Positions 51,774-59,676 of a stretch of 64,000 bases of DNA are shown piece by piece. Under the pieces are notes generated by a model. That model had not been told where the DNA came from, made no database searches, and worked only from the letters and a program-made list of their open reading frames with translations. Where the stretch lies: positions 1 to 64,000 of the forward strand of contig CAMKLG010000007.1 of the NCBI GenBank assembly GCA_946413585.1, written 5' to 3'. This DNA is from an uncultured Bacteroidales bacterium. Lineage in GTDB: Bacteria; Bacteroidota; Bacteroidia; Bacteroidales; WCHB1-69. Numbering within the stretch: position 1 is the stretch's first letter; each line of letters begins with the position of its first letter. The position numbers and the translations under genes are program-made.

Positions 51774-53120
51774 ATGGCAGACTATCGTATATTTAAACGT
51801 AAGATTTACAGCCAGATGCTCCAGTGGAAACAGGAACGTCAAGGCAAGACAGCGCTCCTCATCAAAGGCGCCCGTCGTGTGGGTAAGTCAACCATTGCTG
51901 AAGAGTTCGCCCGCCACGAATACAAAAGCTATATTATTGTCGATTTCGCCGATGCTCCTTCTGCCCTTTGGGAAGCTGTGGCAAACATATCCGACCGCAA
52001 CTACTTCTTCACCCAGCTCCAGTTCATTTACGGTGTGAAACTGTATGAAAGAGAATCAGTTATTATTTTCGATGAGATTCAGAAAAGCCCCGAAACCCGA
52101 CAGGCCATCAAGTATTTTGTGAAAGACCATCGCTATGACTATATTGAGACTGGTTCTCTACTTTCCATCAAGAAAAACACTCAGAACATCGTCATTCCCA
52201 GCGAAGAGACACGCATCACTATGTACCCTATGGATTACGAGGAATTCCGTTGGGCTATGGGAGACACGGCTACCGTGTCTCTCTTGGAAGAGGCCCTACG
52301 TAACCGCAATCCCCTTGGCGATGCTGTCTGCCGCCAACTCATGCGTGACTTCCGTCTCTATATGCTTGTAGGAGGCATGCCACAGGCTGTGAACACCTAT
52401 CTTGACACTAACAATCTTTCTGATGTTGATAAGGAAAAACGTGAAATTATTGAGCTCTATCTTGATGATTTTATCAAGATTGACCCATCAGGTAAGGCTT
52501 CTCGGCTCTTTTCTGCCATCCCGTCAGAACTTACTAAGAACGCCTCACGATATCAGGTCACCAGTGTGTTAGGACGTAGCGAAGACAAAGAAACCCTTGA
52601 CGAGCTTCTTCGCGGCCTTGAAGATAGCCTAACCGTCAATTTCGCTCATCATGTAGATGACCCCAATGTGGGTCTTCCGTTAAACACCGACTACAACCAG
52701 TACAAAATGTTTGTTGCCGACACTGGCCTTTTTGTCACCCTCGCCTTTTGGGACAAGAGTGTCACCGAGAACATCATCTACCAGAAACTCCTTTCCGACA
52801 AACTGTCCGCCAACCTTGGCTACGTGTATGAGAACATTGTGGCCCAGGTGCTCACAGCCACTGGCAACAGACTATTCTATCACACATGGCCGTCGGAAAC
52901 ATCCAACCATAACTACGAGGTCGATTTTATCCTTTCACGCGGTGCCAAGATATGGCCCTTAGAGGTCAAATCTTCCGGTTACAAAAGTCATAAATCGCTT
53001 GACGTGTTCTGCAAGAAGTTCTCCGACCGTATTGGCGACCGCTATCTTGTCTATACGAAAGATCTCCGTCGCGACGAGCAGACTCTTCTCATTCCCACAT
53101 GCATGACGATGCACCTGTAG
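51774..53120 (+). CDS. P-loop ATPase with DUF4143-type PD-(D/E)XK tail
   Basis: 448 residues from MADYRIFKRKIYSQ. Upstream in-frame sequence to 51603 is repeat-derived. Walker A GARRVGKS (32-39), Walker B VIIFDEIQ (96-103) and the arginine-rich context match the AAA_14 family; ETGSLLSIK and YPMDYEEF are typical. The carboxy domain has YVYENIVAQVL, NYEVDFIL and PLEVKSS, an Asp...Glu-x-Lys nuclease-fold signature (DUF4143). These proteins are abundant and variable in anaerobes; their role is not established. No antitoxin-like partner is adjacent. Confidence 0.9.
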   Translation: MADYRIFKRKIYSQMLQWKQERQGKTALLIKGARRVGKSTIAEEFARHEYKSYIIVDFADAPSALWEAVANISDRNYFFTQLQFIYGVKLYERESVIIFDEIQKSPETRQAIKYFVKDHRYDYIETGSLLSIKKNTQNIVIPSEETRITMYPMDYEEFRWAMGDTATVSLLEEALRNRNPLGDAVCRQLMRDFRLYMLVGGMPQAVNTYLDTNNLSDVDKEKREIIELYLDDFIKIDPSGKASRLFSAIPSELTKNASRYQVTSVLGRSEDKETLDELLRGLEDSLTVNFAHHVDDPNVGLPLNTDYNQYKMFVADTGLFVTLAFWDKSVTENIIYQKLLSDKLSANLGYVYENIVAQVLTATGNRLFYHTWPSETSNHNYEVDFILSRGAKIWPLEVKSSGYKSHKSLDVFCKKFSDRIGDRYLVYTKDLRRDEQTLLIPTCMTMHL

Positions 53121-53192
53121 TTGGGCATTTCAATGTCCAAAATTTGTGGAGAAAGGAATTTTTCGCCGATGGCTAAAGCATCAATACAGCTG

Positions 53193-53756
53193 TTATAGGG
53201 ACGAAGAGGCTTTTTCCATTTTTTCATATGATTTCACAAATCTTCCTTTTGAGAATAAGAGGAAACGATGGTGGGAAACACTTTCTTTTTGGTTGTCCGG
53301 GATAAGTTCCGACAGAAACCGCTTCATATAGGAATTGCAGTAACTTGTCTTATAATAGAACTCGTTGATACTCAACATGGGATTGGACAAGTGTTCATTC
53401 TGCAGGAATGCGTCAGTGTAATACTCGGTTAAAACGTAAAGCTGAAGATTTGCTTTGTCACAATCATCCTGGATGGTACTTAAAGGAATGCAAACGCTGC
53501 TCGAACAATGTGGCGACCACAGGTAAAGTAACGTGTTTTCATGCTTCTTCAACAAAACTGACAGTTGGTCGGCGGTAATGGCCATGATTCTTCCATCATT
53601 GTGGTCAGGAATTTCATCGACTGAACTCACAAAGCAGATTTTATGCTGTTCCTCAGCGGTTAGACGTTTATAACCGCTATTGAACCCTGGCGTATGAACG
53701 ATGGCACAAGATTGGATTGTCACGGCAACAAGAAGATACAGTAGGAACTTTTTCAT
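53193..53756 (-). CDS. Putative thioredoxin-like lipoprotein
   Basis: 187 residues from MKKFLLYLLVAVTIQSC, a lipoprotein signal; an upstream in-frame ATG (53834) adds residues with no signal character. The segment ENTLLYLWSPHCSSSVC resembles the beta-strand and active-site loop of thioredoxin-fold proteins, but spacing is CSSSVC, not CxxC, so redox activity is uncertain. The rest (DDCDKANLQLYVLTEYY) fits a following helix and strand. Third gene of the sigma-factor locus, 67 bases after the barrel gene. May be a periplasmic sensor part of that locus (inference). Confidence 0.7.
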   Translation of the reverse strand: MKKFLLYLLVAVTIQSCAIVHTPGFNSGYKRLTAEEQHKICFVSSVDEIPDHNDGRIMAITADQLSVLLKKHENTLLYLWSPHCSSSVCIPLSTIQDDCDKANLQLYVLTEYYTDAFLQNEHLSNPMLSINEFYYKTSYCNSYMKRFLSELIPDNQKESVSHHRFLLFSKGRFVKSYEKMEKASSSL

Positions 53757-53823
53757 CGGATAATTTTTGTAATTCAGGAGGATGTAACGTGTGCTGGCTT
53801 GGGAATATTGTAAGTTGAAAACA

Positions 53824-55530
53824 TCAGAACTCATACCCTACCCCCAAATTGACAAACCCCTTGATGCCGGCACCCAACTCGAAGCTGCCGAACCAGTGTT
53901 TTGTGCCGGCTTTCACCCCGAAGGCGGTCAGATGGAACGCGGAGAACACTCTGTTATGGTCGATAGTTATCGGTTCGATGAGTAAATCATCATCTCTGTA
54001 TTCTCGTCCATGTTTGATATACAAACCCACGGCAAGCCCAGAGTAAAGGGTCAGATGTGGACGGTTAAGATAGGAAAACCGCAAAGAGGGCATTATCAGG
54101 AAATGATGCTCCTTATATTGCCACGTGGGATTCTCTGGCATTCCAATATTCCCGACATTGCCTTTTTCTTTATAAAAATTATAACCTGTCGTAAGGCCTA
54201 ACCAAAACCATTTTGAGGCGCGGTAATGATAGTCCAAGGAGAGTACGGGAGTGAATATTTGTTTTGTGGGTGAGACACCGTCTATCGGTTCTCCCAAAAT
54301 AGGAGAAGCAAACAATTCCCTCAGATAGGTAAAGCCCAAGGGATCGCTCACCCCTAACCGGAACTCGTGGTGACACAATGACTTGTCATCGTTCCAGTGC
54401 GGCTGTGCCTGTTTAAGAGCCCTCTGCTTGCTGAAACTGTGCACGTAGGCAATTTGACCGTAAAGGTAGTGATTTCGTTGGGAGAAATATAAATCGTCAT
54501 ATCCCTCGCTTGAGTACATTCTTACACTGCCTCTTGCAAAATCTGTGGTTGCGATATTCAGCCCTAACAAAAATCGAAGGTAATCCTGATTAGGTAATTG
54601 GAAATACAATCCGACATCAGCCATTATATCTGCGTAAAAAACGTATCTATTATAGTAGCCTTCATAATATGCAGGATTCCCAGCAATGTTGTTATCTAAT
54701 AATGGTTCTCCGCTATCCCGATTAAAACCATGTGAAAAAGTTTCAAAGGGCATTCGCAATTGAACTCCGGCATTCGCCGTTAACCATAGTTTGTCCGAAA
54801 CAGGATAGTGGAACTCGAACTTCAGCGGCATTGAGAGTCCATAGTATCTCGTAATATTAGCATAATGATCATTTGGTGCTATATAACCGAAATCCAAGGC
54901 TGCAGACACGCCCAAGAGATCTGCGAAATGATATGAACATTCCAGGCCAAATCGTCCGCCGTAGCGGATGAAAGAATGGGTGCTCTTCACCCCTGTAACC
55001 GCATTGGTCATTGTTAAAGGATGTGCCACATCCGCCTCCAGTGTGTATCCGAAATGGAAACCGTTGAAGGAGTCGTCGTGAAGGGGCGATTTGGCCTCGA
55101 TTTGATGAGGTTCGCCCACGGGCTTCGTTGTCTCTGTTTGCGCGGGCGCAAGGGAGTTCAACCCTAAAAGCATGAGCCCCGCCAATCCGTATTTTTTGAT
55201 GCTGTCCATAGTAGAAACGTTTTGCTGTTCATACTGTATGACGCGATTTTCCAAAAAGGTAACGGTCTGCGCCCACAATTTCTCCAACGAATCGGACGGC
55301 GTCTGCCCATCAGCACCGTTCAGCTCGTAAAACAGCTGCTTGAATTCCTCGCTGTGAATGTAGTCGGCGATGATGATGGTGTCCTGCACGCGCACCGTGT
55401 CGCGCACATAGACGGTGTCGCGCACCACATGCCGCTTCACCACATACATGGTGTCTGTGGTTTGCGCGGAGATACTTCCTATAGTACTGAATAACAATAC
55501 GATAAATGTGATAACAGTCTGCTTTCTCAT
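53824..55530 (-). CDS. Outer-membrane beta-barrel protein linked to the sigma-factor fusion
   Basis: 568 residues. Signal peptide MRKQTVITFIVLLFSTIGS ending ISAQ. Next a periodic segment VVRDTVYVRDTVRVQDTI (about 34-51), a probable helical region (EEFKQLFYELNG, SLEKLWAQTVTFLENRV) and a linker. From about 155 on, barrel-like strands (FHFGYTLEADVAHPL, YGGRFGLECSYHFADLLGVS, LWLTANAGVQLRMPF) end in FVNLGVGYEF with a terminal Phe, the outer-membrane insertion signal. The start overlaps the sigma-factor stop by ATGA, so the products are probably coupled. The DTV motif also occurs in the sigma protein's tail. No transport family recognised. Confidence 0.8.
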   Translation of the reverse strand: MRKQTVITFIVLLFSTIGSISAQTTDTMYVVKRHVVRDTVYVRDTVRVQDTIIIADYIHSEEFKQLFYELNGADGQTPSDSLEKLWAQTVTFLENRVIQYEQQNVSTMDSIKKYGLAGLMLLGLNSLAPAQTETTKPVGEPHQIEAKSPLHDDSFNGFHFGYTLEADVAHPLTMTNAVTGVKSTHSFIRYGGRFGLECSYHFADLLGVSAALDFGYIAPNDHYANITRYYGLSMPLKFEFHYPVSDKLWLTANAGVQLRMPFETFSHGFNRDSGEPLLDNNIAGNPAYYEGYYNRYVFYADIMADVGLYFQLPNQDYLRFLLGLNIATTDFARGSVRMYSSEGYDDLYFSQRNHYLYGQIAYVHSFSKQRALKQAQPHWNDDKSLCHHEFRLGVSDPLGFTYLRELFASPILGEPIDGVSPTKQIFTPVLSLDYHYRASKWFWLGLTTGYNFYKEKGNVGNIGMPENPTWQYKEHHFLIMPSLRFSYLNRPHLTLYSGLAVGLYIKHGREYRDDDLLIEPITIDHNRVFSAFHLTAFGVKAGTKHWFGSFELGAGIKGFVNLGVGYEF

Positions 55531-56633
55531 GGCTTTTGCATTAAATAGACCGTGTCTTTCACTATTGCGGTGTCACGGACCACCACCGTGTCGTTCACCA
55601 CAATCTCTTTCGTGACGATGATGATTTGGGGTTTGGTTGCCGACTTTTGTTGTTTCACTGGCACAATCGCTTCGGAAGGCTTGGTTGTTGATCCGGGCTC
55701 TGTTTGTAAACTGTTCTCGACGATAGTGTAGGGGGAGACGTTTCCAAACGTCGTAGAGTTGGACGCAGATGGCAAACTATTCTCAGCGATTGTGTCGGCT
55801 GGAAGGCATACTGGCGATTCAGCAGGTGCGATAGGCTCTTGCAACGGATTGTTATCCAGCGCAGTACGGCCAACCTGCCAGAGACAGACTCCGCCGACAA
55901 TCCCCGCAATGGTCGCGGTGGCTAATGCCGCACGGTGCGCCGCCACAAAGACGCCCGCACTGGACGGTGCTTCTGCCGCCGCCTGCCGGATTTGGGCGGT
56001 GGATAGCGGCTGCGCGGGCACATAGCTCAGTCCGGAAAGTCCGTTTCGAAACAGTCGGTCGGTGCGGGCGGCCTCGGAATGATGTAATAAGAATAGTAGT
56101 ATCATGACAAAAACTCCCTTTTTGCGTTTTTCTTTTTCGTGGGCCATTTGGGTGAGCAGCTGCCGCAACCGTTTGCGGGCGCGGTAGAGCGTCTCCTTGG
56201 AGCTGGCGATGGAGATGTTCAGCAGGTCGGCAATGTAGGCATGTGACTGTCCGTCAATGGCATAGAGGTTGAAGACGGTGCGTTGCGGAACCGGCAGTTG
56301 TTTCACCGCTTCGAGCAGTTCCTCTTGCGTGAAGTCCATCTCCCAAATGGATGTCTCCTCGGGGGCGACATCCGGTGTCTCCTCCTCCACAATCGGCACG
56401 GTATCCATGCTTTGTCGCAGGTGCTGGATGGCGTGGTTCACGGTGATGCGCATCAGCCAGGCCTCGAAGCGGCCGGTGGCACGGTAGGTGTCTGCGCGCT
56501 CCATCGCTTTGAGGAACGCCTCGTGCGCCAGATCCTCCGCCAATGCCAAGTCATTGACATAGCGGTGGCAAGTGCCGATCATCCGTCCGATGTTGGCCGC
56601 ATACATCCGTTCCCAAAATGCTGCATTCTCCAT
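55527..56633 (-). CDS. ECF sigma factor fused to a transmembrane and periplasmic tail
   Basis: 368 residues. Residues 1-165 are a complete ECF sigma-70 factor: region 2 (NDLALAEDLAHEAFLKAM, FEAWLMRITVNHAIQHLR) and region 4 (LPVPQRTVFNLYAIDGQSHA, ETLYRARKRLRQLL). A hydrophobic stretch 173-183 (GVFVMILLFLL), a TDRLFRNGLSGLSYVP segment resembling the cytoplasmic start of Bacteroidota anti-sigma-like proteins, and a clear membrane segment at about 235-255 follow. The last 110 residues are Pro/Ser/Thr-rich and end in NDTVVVRDTAIVKDTVYL, predicted periplasmic. The frame is uninterrupted. Most ECF factors are soluble and about 170-200 residues; membrane tethering probably controls release or activity (inference). 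Followed, with ATGA overlap, by an outer-membrane barrel gene. Confidence 0.88.
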   Translation of the reverse strand: MENAAFWERMYAANIGRMIGTCHRYVNDLALAEDLAHEAFLKAMERADTYRATGRFEAWLMRITVNHAIQHLRQSMDTVPIVEEETPDVAPEETSIWEMDFTQEELLEAVKQLPVPQRTVFNLYAIDGQSHAYIADLLNISIASSKETLYRARKRLRQLLTQMAHEKEKRKKGVFVMILLFLLHHSEAARTDRLFRNGLSGLSYVPAQPLSTAQIRQAAAEAPSSAGVFVAAHRAALATATIAGIVGGVCLWQVGRTALDNNPLQEPIAPAESPVCLPADTIAENSLPSASNSTTFGNVSPYTIVENSLQTEPGSTTKPSEAIVPVKQQKSATKPQIIIVTKEIVVNDTVVVRDTAIVKDTVYLMQKP

Positions 56634-56659
56634 TTTTCGCCTTGTTCATGATGATGACG

Positions 56660-56667
56660 CAAAAATA
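56660..56667 (-). promoter_or_regulatory. -7 promoter box for the sigma-factor locus
   Basis: Minus-strand TATTTTTG, 26 bases before the ATG at 56633. It is a housekeeping-type box, so initial transcription need not depend on the encoded ECF factor. Confidence 0.6.
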
Positions 56668-56798
56668 GCAAAAGGTAACACTCGCGAAGAAATTTTTTTT
56701 GCTGGTGACGATATAAATATTCTCCGCGTATCTCCCGTATCAGCGTGTAGAATAGTCGAACTACCGAGAACTGAAAATGGTATTCGTTTGTCGTGGTT

Positions 56799-57404
56799 TC
56801 AGTTCTCTCCTTGCTCCAATTTCTCAATCCGTTCCTTCAGTGCGCGGATTTCTTCGTCATTCTCCCGTTTTACCGTGTGCTTGAACTTGAACATCGCCAA
56901 GTTCAGCTCAAAGGAGGTCTCGCTGCTCTGGACTGGTAACACATCCGTCAGCAAATCCTCCACCAACTGGCCGCCGCGCTGCAGCAACGTCTTCTGCTCC
57001 ACGGAGTTTTCCTCCTGCTGCGGAACTTGTATGATAACTCTTGACAGTTCCTTCAGTTTCGCATACGCCTCCACGATAGCGATGGTGGTCTCCACAGCCT
57101 GCGGACTTTTCAGAATAGTGGCCAACATATAGAGGCCTTTTTCGGAGAAGGCTTTAGGAGGGTACTTTGTATGTTTTCCACGACCTGTATTCTTTAAGGT
57201 CAAAAATTTTGACCTTAAAGATCGTGTCTCTTCGTTTGACAGTTCCCAAATATATCCTTGCGGAAATTTCTCGGGATTGTTCCTCACCGCTTGGTTAATT
57301 TCCTTTGTCTGCACGCCGTACAGTTCCGCCACGTCGGAGTCCAATATCACCTGCTGGTCTCTGAGGGTGATGATTTTGTTTTCAACTTCTATAATGTTTG
57401 TCAT
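56799..57404 (-). CDS. ORF6N domain protein (phage-type DNA-binding)
   Basis: 201 residues. The amino half (about 8-95) is the ORF6N domain: ITLRDQQVILDSDVAELYGV, QAVRNNPEKFPQGYIWELS and the KYPPKAFSEKGLYMLATIL segment. The carboxy half is a probable coiled coil ending NDEEIRALKERIEKLEQGEN. ORF6N proteins occur in phages and are scattered in Bacteroidota chromosomes; they are thought to bind DNA, and their cellular role is unclear. No other phage gene is adjacent, so it is a lone gene or remnant. Confidence 0.92.
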   Translation of the reverse strand: MTNIIEVENKIITLRDQQVILDSDVAELYGVQTKEINQAVRNNPEKFPQGYIWELSNEETRSLRSKFLTLKNTGRGKHTKYPPKAFSEKGLYMLATILKSPQAVETTIAIVEAYAKLKELSRVIIQVPQQEENSVEQKTLLQRGGQLVEDLLTDVLPVQSSETSFELNLAMFKFKHTVKRENDEEIRALKERIEKLEQGEN

Positions 57405-57732
57405 AACACTTTATTTTGATGATTAATATGATATTTCCGTCTGCAAATATACAACGGAAACGAGCCCTTGTCAAGGGTTTTGTGGAATTTTTTTATCCTT
57501 GAAAATCAATAAATTGAAAAATAATTTTAACTATTTGGCCTTGATTAGTTAATTTTCCAGGTCGGATCTCGCAGGAATTTGGGGAGAGATGGCACAAGAA
57601 TAATCTCCGCGGATCGCACGGATCACGCGGAAAACACGGGTGCCATTTTATGTCTTCATTTTGTGTTCCTTCATCCCAGTACTCCTTGTCGCCTTAAACC
57701 ATAAACTCTAACCCTTCAATAACCCATAACCA
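57405..57732. other. 328-base gene-free gap with promoter and degenerate repeats
   Basis: Holds the ORF6N promoter (57444-57451), an AT-rich stretch (57480-57560), a CCGCGGATCGCACGGATCAC then GCGGA segment (57608-57632) of a repeat type often seen in gaps (a partial relative, CTCCGCGTATCTCCCGTATC, is at 56721-56740), and a CCATAAACTCTAACCC word array (57693-57733) running to the rlmH stop. No RNA gene or reading frame is seen. Confidence 0.6.
57444..57451 (-). promoter_or_regulatory. -7 promoter box for the ORF6N gene
   Basis: Minus-strand TATATTTG, 39 bases before the ATG at 57404. Confidence 0.55.
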
Positions 57733-58203
57733 TTAATGATGGTACGGCTCCCCCTTCAGAATCGTGCACGCCCGGTAGAGCTGCTCGGCGAAGATCAGGC
57801 GCACCATGATATGCGGGAAGGTGAGCTTCGAGAGGGCCAACTGCGCGTTCTGGCGGGCATAGATAGCCTCGGAAAAACCATACGCGCCGCCGATGACGAA
57901 CGTGAGCGTCTTCAATCCCGAGTTGGCACGCTGCTGAATGAACTCCGCGAATTGCACGGAGGTCTTCTCCTTGCCACGCTCGTCCCACAATACCACGTAT
58001 TCGTCCGAATCTATCTTCTTGAGAATCAGCTCCCCTTCGCGTTTCTTCTGCTCCTCCACCGGCATGGACTTGGCGTTCTTCAAATACGGAATCGCCACCA
58101 TCTCGTACGGGAAATAGGCGGAAATCCTGCCCGCATAGTACTTGATGGCCTCATCGAAGATGTCGCCGTCGGGCTTGCCGATCCATATCAGTTTTATCTT
58201 CAT
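57733..58203 (-). CDS. rlmH: 23S rRNA pseudouridine-1915 N3-methyltransferase
   Basis: 156 residues, SPOUT fold. Methylates pseudouridine 1915 in helix 69 of 23S rRNA on the assembled ribosome. Conserved: amino end MKIKLIWIGKP, DEYVVLWDERGKEKTS, the SAM loop FVIGGAYGFSEAIYAR and the carboxy LTFPHIMVRLIFAEQLYRA with ILKGEPYHH at the very end. Lies 99 bases after sufD on the same strand with a repeat element between. Confidence 0.97.
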   Translation of the reverse strand: MKIKLIWIGKPDGDIFDEAIKYYAGRISAYFPYEMVAIPYLKNAKSMPVEEQKKREGELILKKIDSDEYVVLWDERGKEKTSVQFAEFIQQRANSGLKTLTFVIGGAYGFSEAIYARQNAQLALSKLTFPHIMVRLIFAEQLYRACTILKGEPYHH

Positions 58204-58290
58204 AGTGATCAGTGATTAGTGAAGAGTGAACTGTATTATACCATTTCCTTGAACAGCCCCGGAGGGGCAAGAGCTCGGTAGCGCAGGGAT
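58204..58290. repeat. Short-word array and degenerate composite repeat, copy 3
   Basis: AGTGATCAGTGATTAGTGAA then GAGTGAA words (58204-58232), then TTTCCTTGAA, a GCCCCGGAGGGGC hairpin (58256-58268) and GGTAGCGCAGGG, in the block order of 2411-2480. The hairpin might end the suf transcript, but it lacks a T run. Confidence 0.5.
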
Positions 58291-58302
58291 GGTTCAGTAA
58301 CG

Positions 58303-59676
58303 TTATTCCTCCAACGTTATCGGGAACACGATATTATTGTTCAACATACATTGCGCACAGACGTTCAATTCCCCGTGCAGACGGTGCTGCACCATGTTGC
58401 TGAGACGGTCGCGGAGGGCTTCGATGGTCACGTTTTGCACGATTTCGTTGGCGAAGGCGAACATGAGCAGACGGTTGGCCGCCGCTTCGCCGATGCCGCG
58501 AGTGCGCAGATAGTACAACGCCTCTTCGTCCAGCTGTCCCACCGTGGCGCCGTGACTGCACTGCACATCGTCGGCGTAGATCTCCAAGAACGGCTTCGTG
58601 GTGACGTGCGCCTTGTCGGTCAGCAGCAGGTTCTTGTTGGTCTGGAAGGCCGCCGTACGCTGCGAATCTTGTGCCACGAGGATGTGCCCGTGGAAATTCG
58701 CGGAAGCCTCATCGTCCATAATGCCCTTGTAAAGCTGGTAGCTCTTGCAGTCTGGCGCGGCATGGTTGATGAAGATGTGGTTATCGCAAACCTGCTCTTT
58801 GTCAACGAGATACAAGCCATACAGCTTGGCTTCCGCCATCGGCTCGTTGAGGTTGACGTGGAAGGTGTTACAAATGTAGCCCGCGTTGAACGTGATGGCC
58901 GTGGAGGTGAAGGTCGAATAGCTCTGCTGATGCACGAACACGTGGTTCAGCAGCATGGAAGCCGCATCCTTGTTCTCGGTTTTGTAGTAATGCAGGTGCG
59001 CATTCTCGCCCAAGTAAATCTCCGAAACGATATTCGAGAAGGAGGATTCCTTTTGGATGGAGTCATCGCACTGGATAACAGAGAGTTCGGTGTTCTTTCC
59101 CATCACGATGAGGTGACGGTTGTTGACTAACAACGGATCAGTGGTGTTCATCAGCGAGACAATCTGCATCGGTTTCTCAACCTTCACGTTGTCAGGAATA
59201 TAGATAAAAGCACCGTCATTGAAGAGGGCTTCGTTGAGGGCCACCAAGCCGTTCTCTTTCTCCAAGTAAGCATGTGCTAACAGCGGCAACACTAACTCGG
59301 GATATTGACGGATGGCTGCGAACAGACTGCCCGTGATCACGCCCTGTTCGTCAACAGTAACCTCCTGTTTCTCAGAAATATACCAACCATTGCTGACCGG
59401 AAGAACCGTGGGGTGCAGATCCTGCACGCGGCACTGGAAATACTCCGCCAACGGGCGGTACGGATCGGGTTGTAGCTTTTGGATGTAGTCGGTTTTCACC
59501 TTCTTGTTCAGCACCGACTGTTGCCAGCCTTGCAAATGCTTGTCGGGCAGCTCTTTCTGCAAGAAAAGGTCCATCGCTTTCCGACGGAGGTCGCGGATGG
59601 CCGCCTGCCCGCCGTCAGGATATTGCGCCTGGTTTTCGTTGAAAAGTCCCTGGATGAATTGTGTGAACGCTCTCAT
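58303..59676 (-). CDS. sufD: Fe-S cluster assembly scaffold subunit SufD
   Basis: 457 residues. Partner of SufB in the SufBC2D complex that assembles Fe-S clusters in the cytosol. Beta-helix core with AFIYIPDNVKVEKPMQI, and the conserved carboxy part SHGATVGQLDEEALYYLRTR and GIGEAAANRLLMFAFANEIV. Overlaps the sufC stop by 4 bases. SufB has extra cysteine and Glu residues for cluster transfer that are not evident here, supporting SufD. sufB, sufS and sufE/U are not in the window. Confidence 0.93.
   Translation of the reverse strand: MRAFTQFIQGLFNENQAQYPDGGQAAIRDLRRKAMDLFLQKELPDKHLQGWQQSVLNKKVKTDYIQKLQPDPYRPLAEYFQCRVQDLHPTVLPVSNGWYISEKQEVTVDEQGVITGSLFAAIRQYPELVLPLLAHAYLEKENGLVALNEALFNDGAFIYIPDNVKVEKPMQIVSLMNTTDPLLVNNRHLIVMGKNTELSVIQCDDSIQKESSFSNIVSEIYLGENAHLHYYKTENKDAASMLLNHVFVHQQSYSTFTSTAITFNAGYICNTFHVNLNEPMAEAKLYGLYLVDKEQVCDNHIFINHAAPDCKSYQLYKGIMDDEASANFHGHILVAQDSQRTAAFQTNKNLLLTDKAHVTTKPFLEIYADDVQCSHGATVGQLDEEALYYLRTRGIGEAAANRLLMFAFANEIVQNVTIEALRDRLSNMVQHRLHGELNVCAQCMLNNNIVFPITLEE

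Noticed and set aside
53146..53331. 61-residue plus-strand frame after the DUF4143-type ATPase, as a possible toxin or antitoxin
   Set aside because: It lies opposite the 3' end of the lipoprotein gene at 53193-53756 and has no motif; no ribosome site or promoter.
56799..57404. Prophage or mobile island indicated by the ORF6N gene
   Set aside because: No integrase, structural phage gene or attachment repeat is adjacent; flanking genes are ordinary.
57405..57732. tRNA, small RNA or riboswitch in the largest gap
   Set aside because: No tRNA T-loop signature or conserved riboswitch core is visible; the contents are a promoter box and degenerate repeats.
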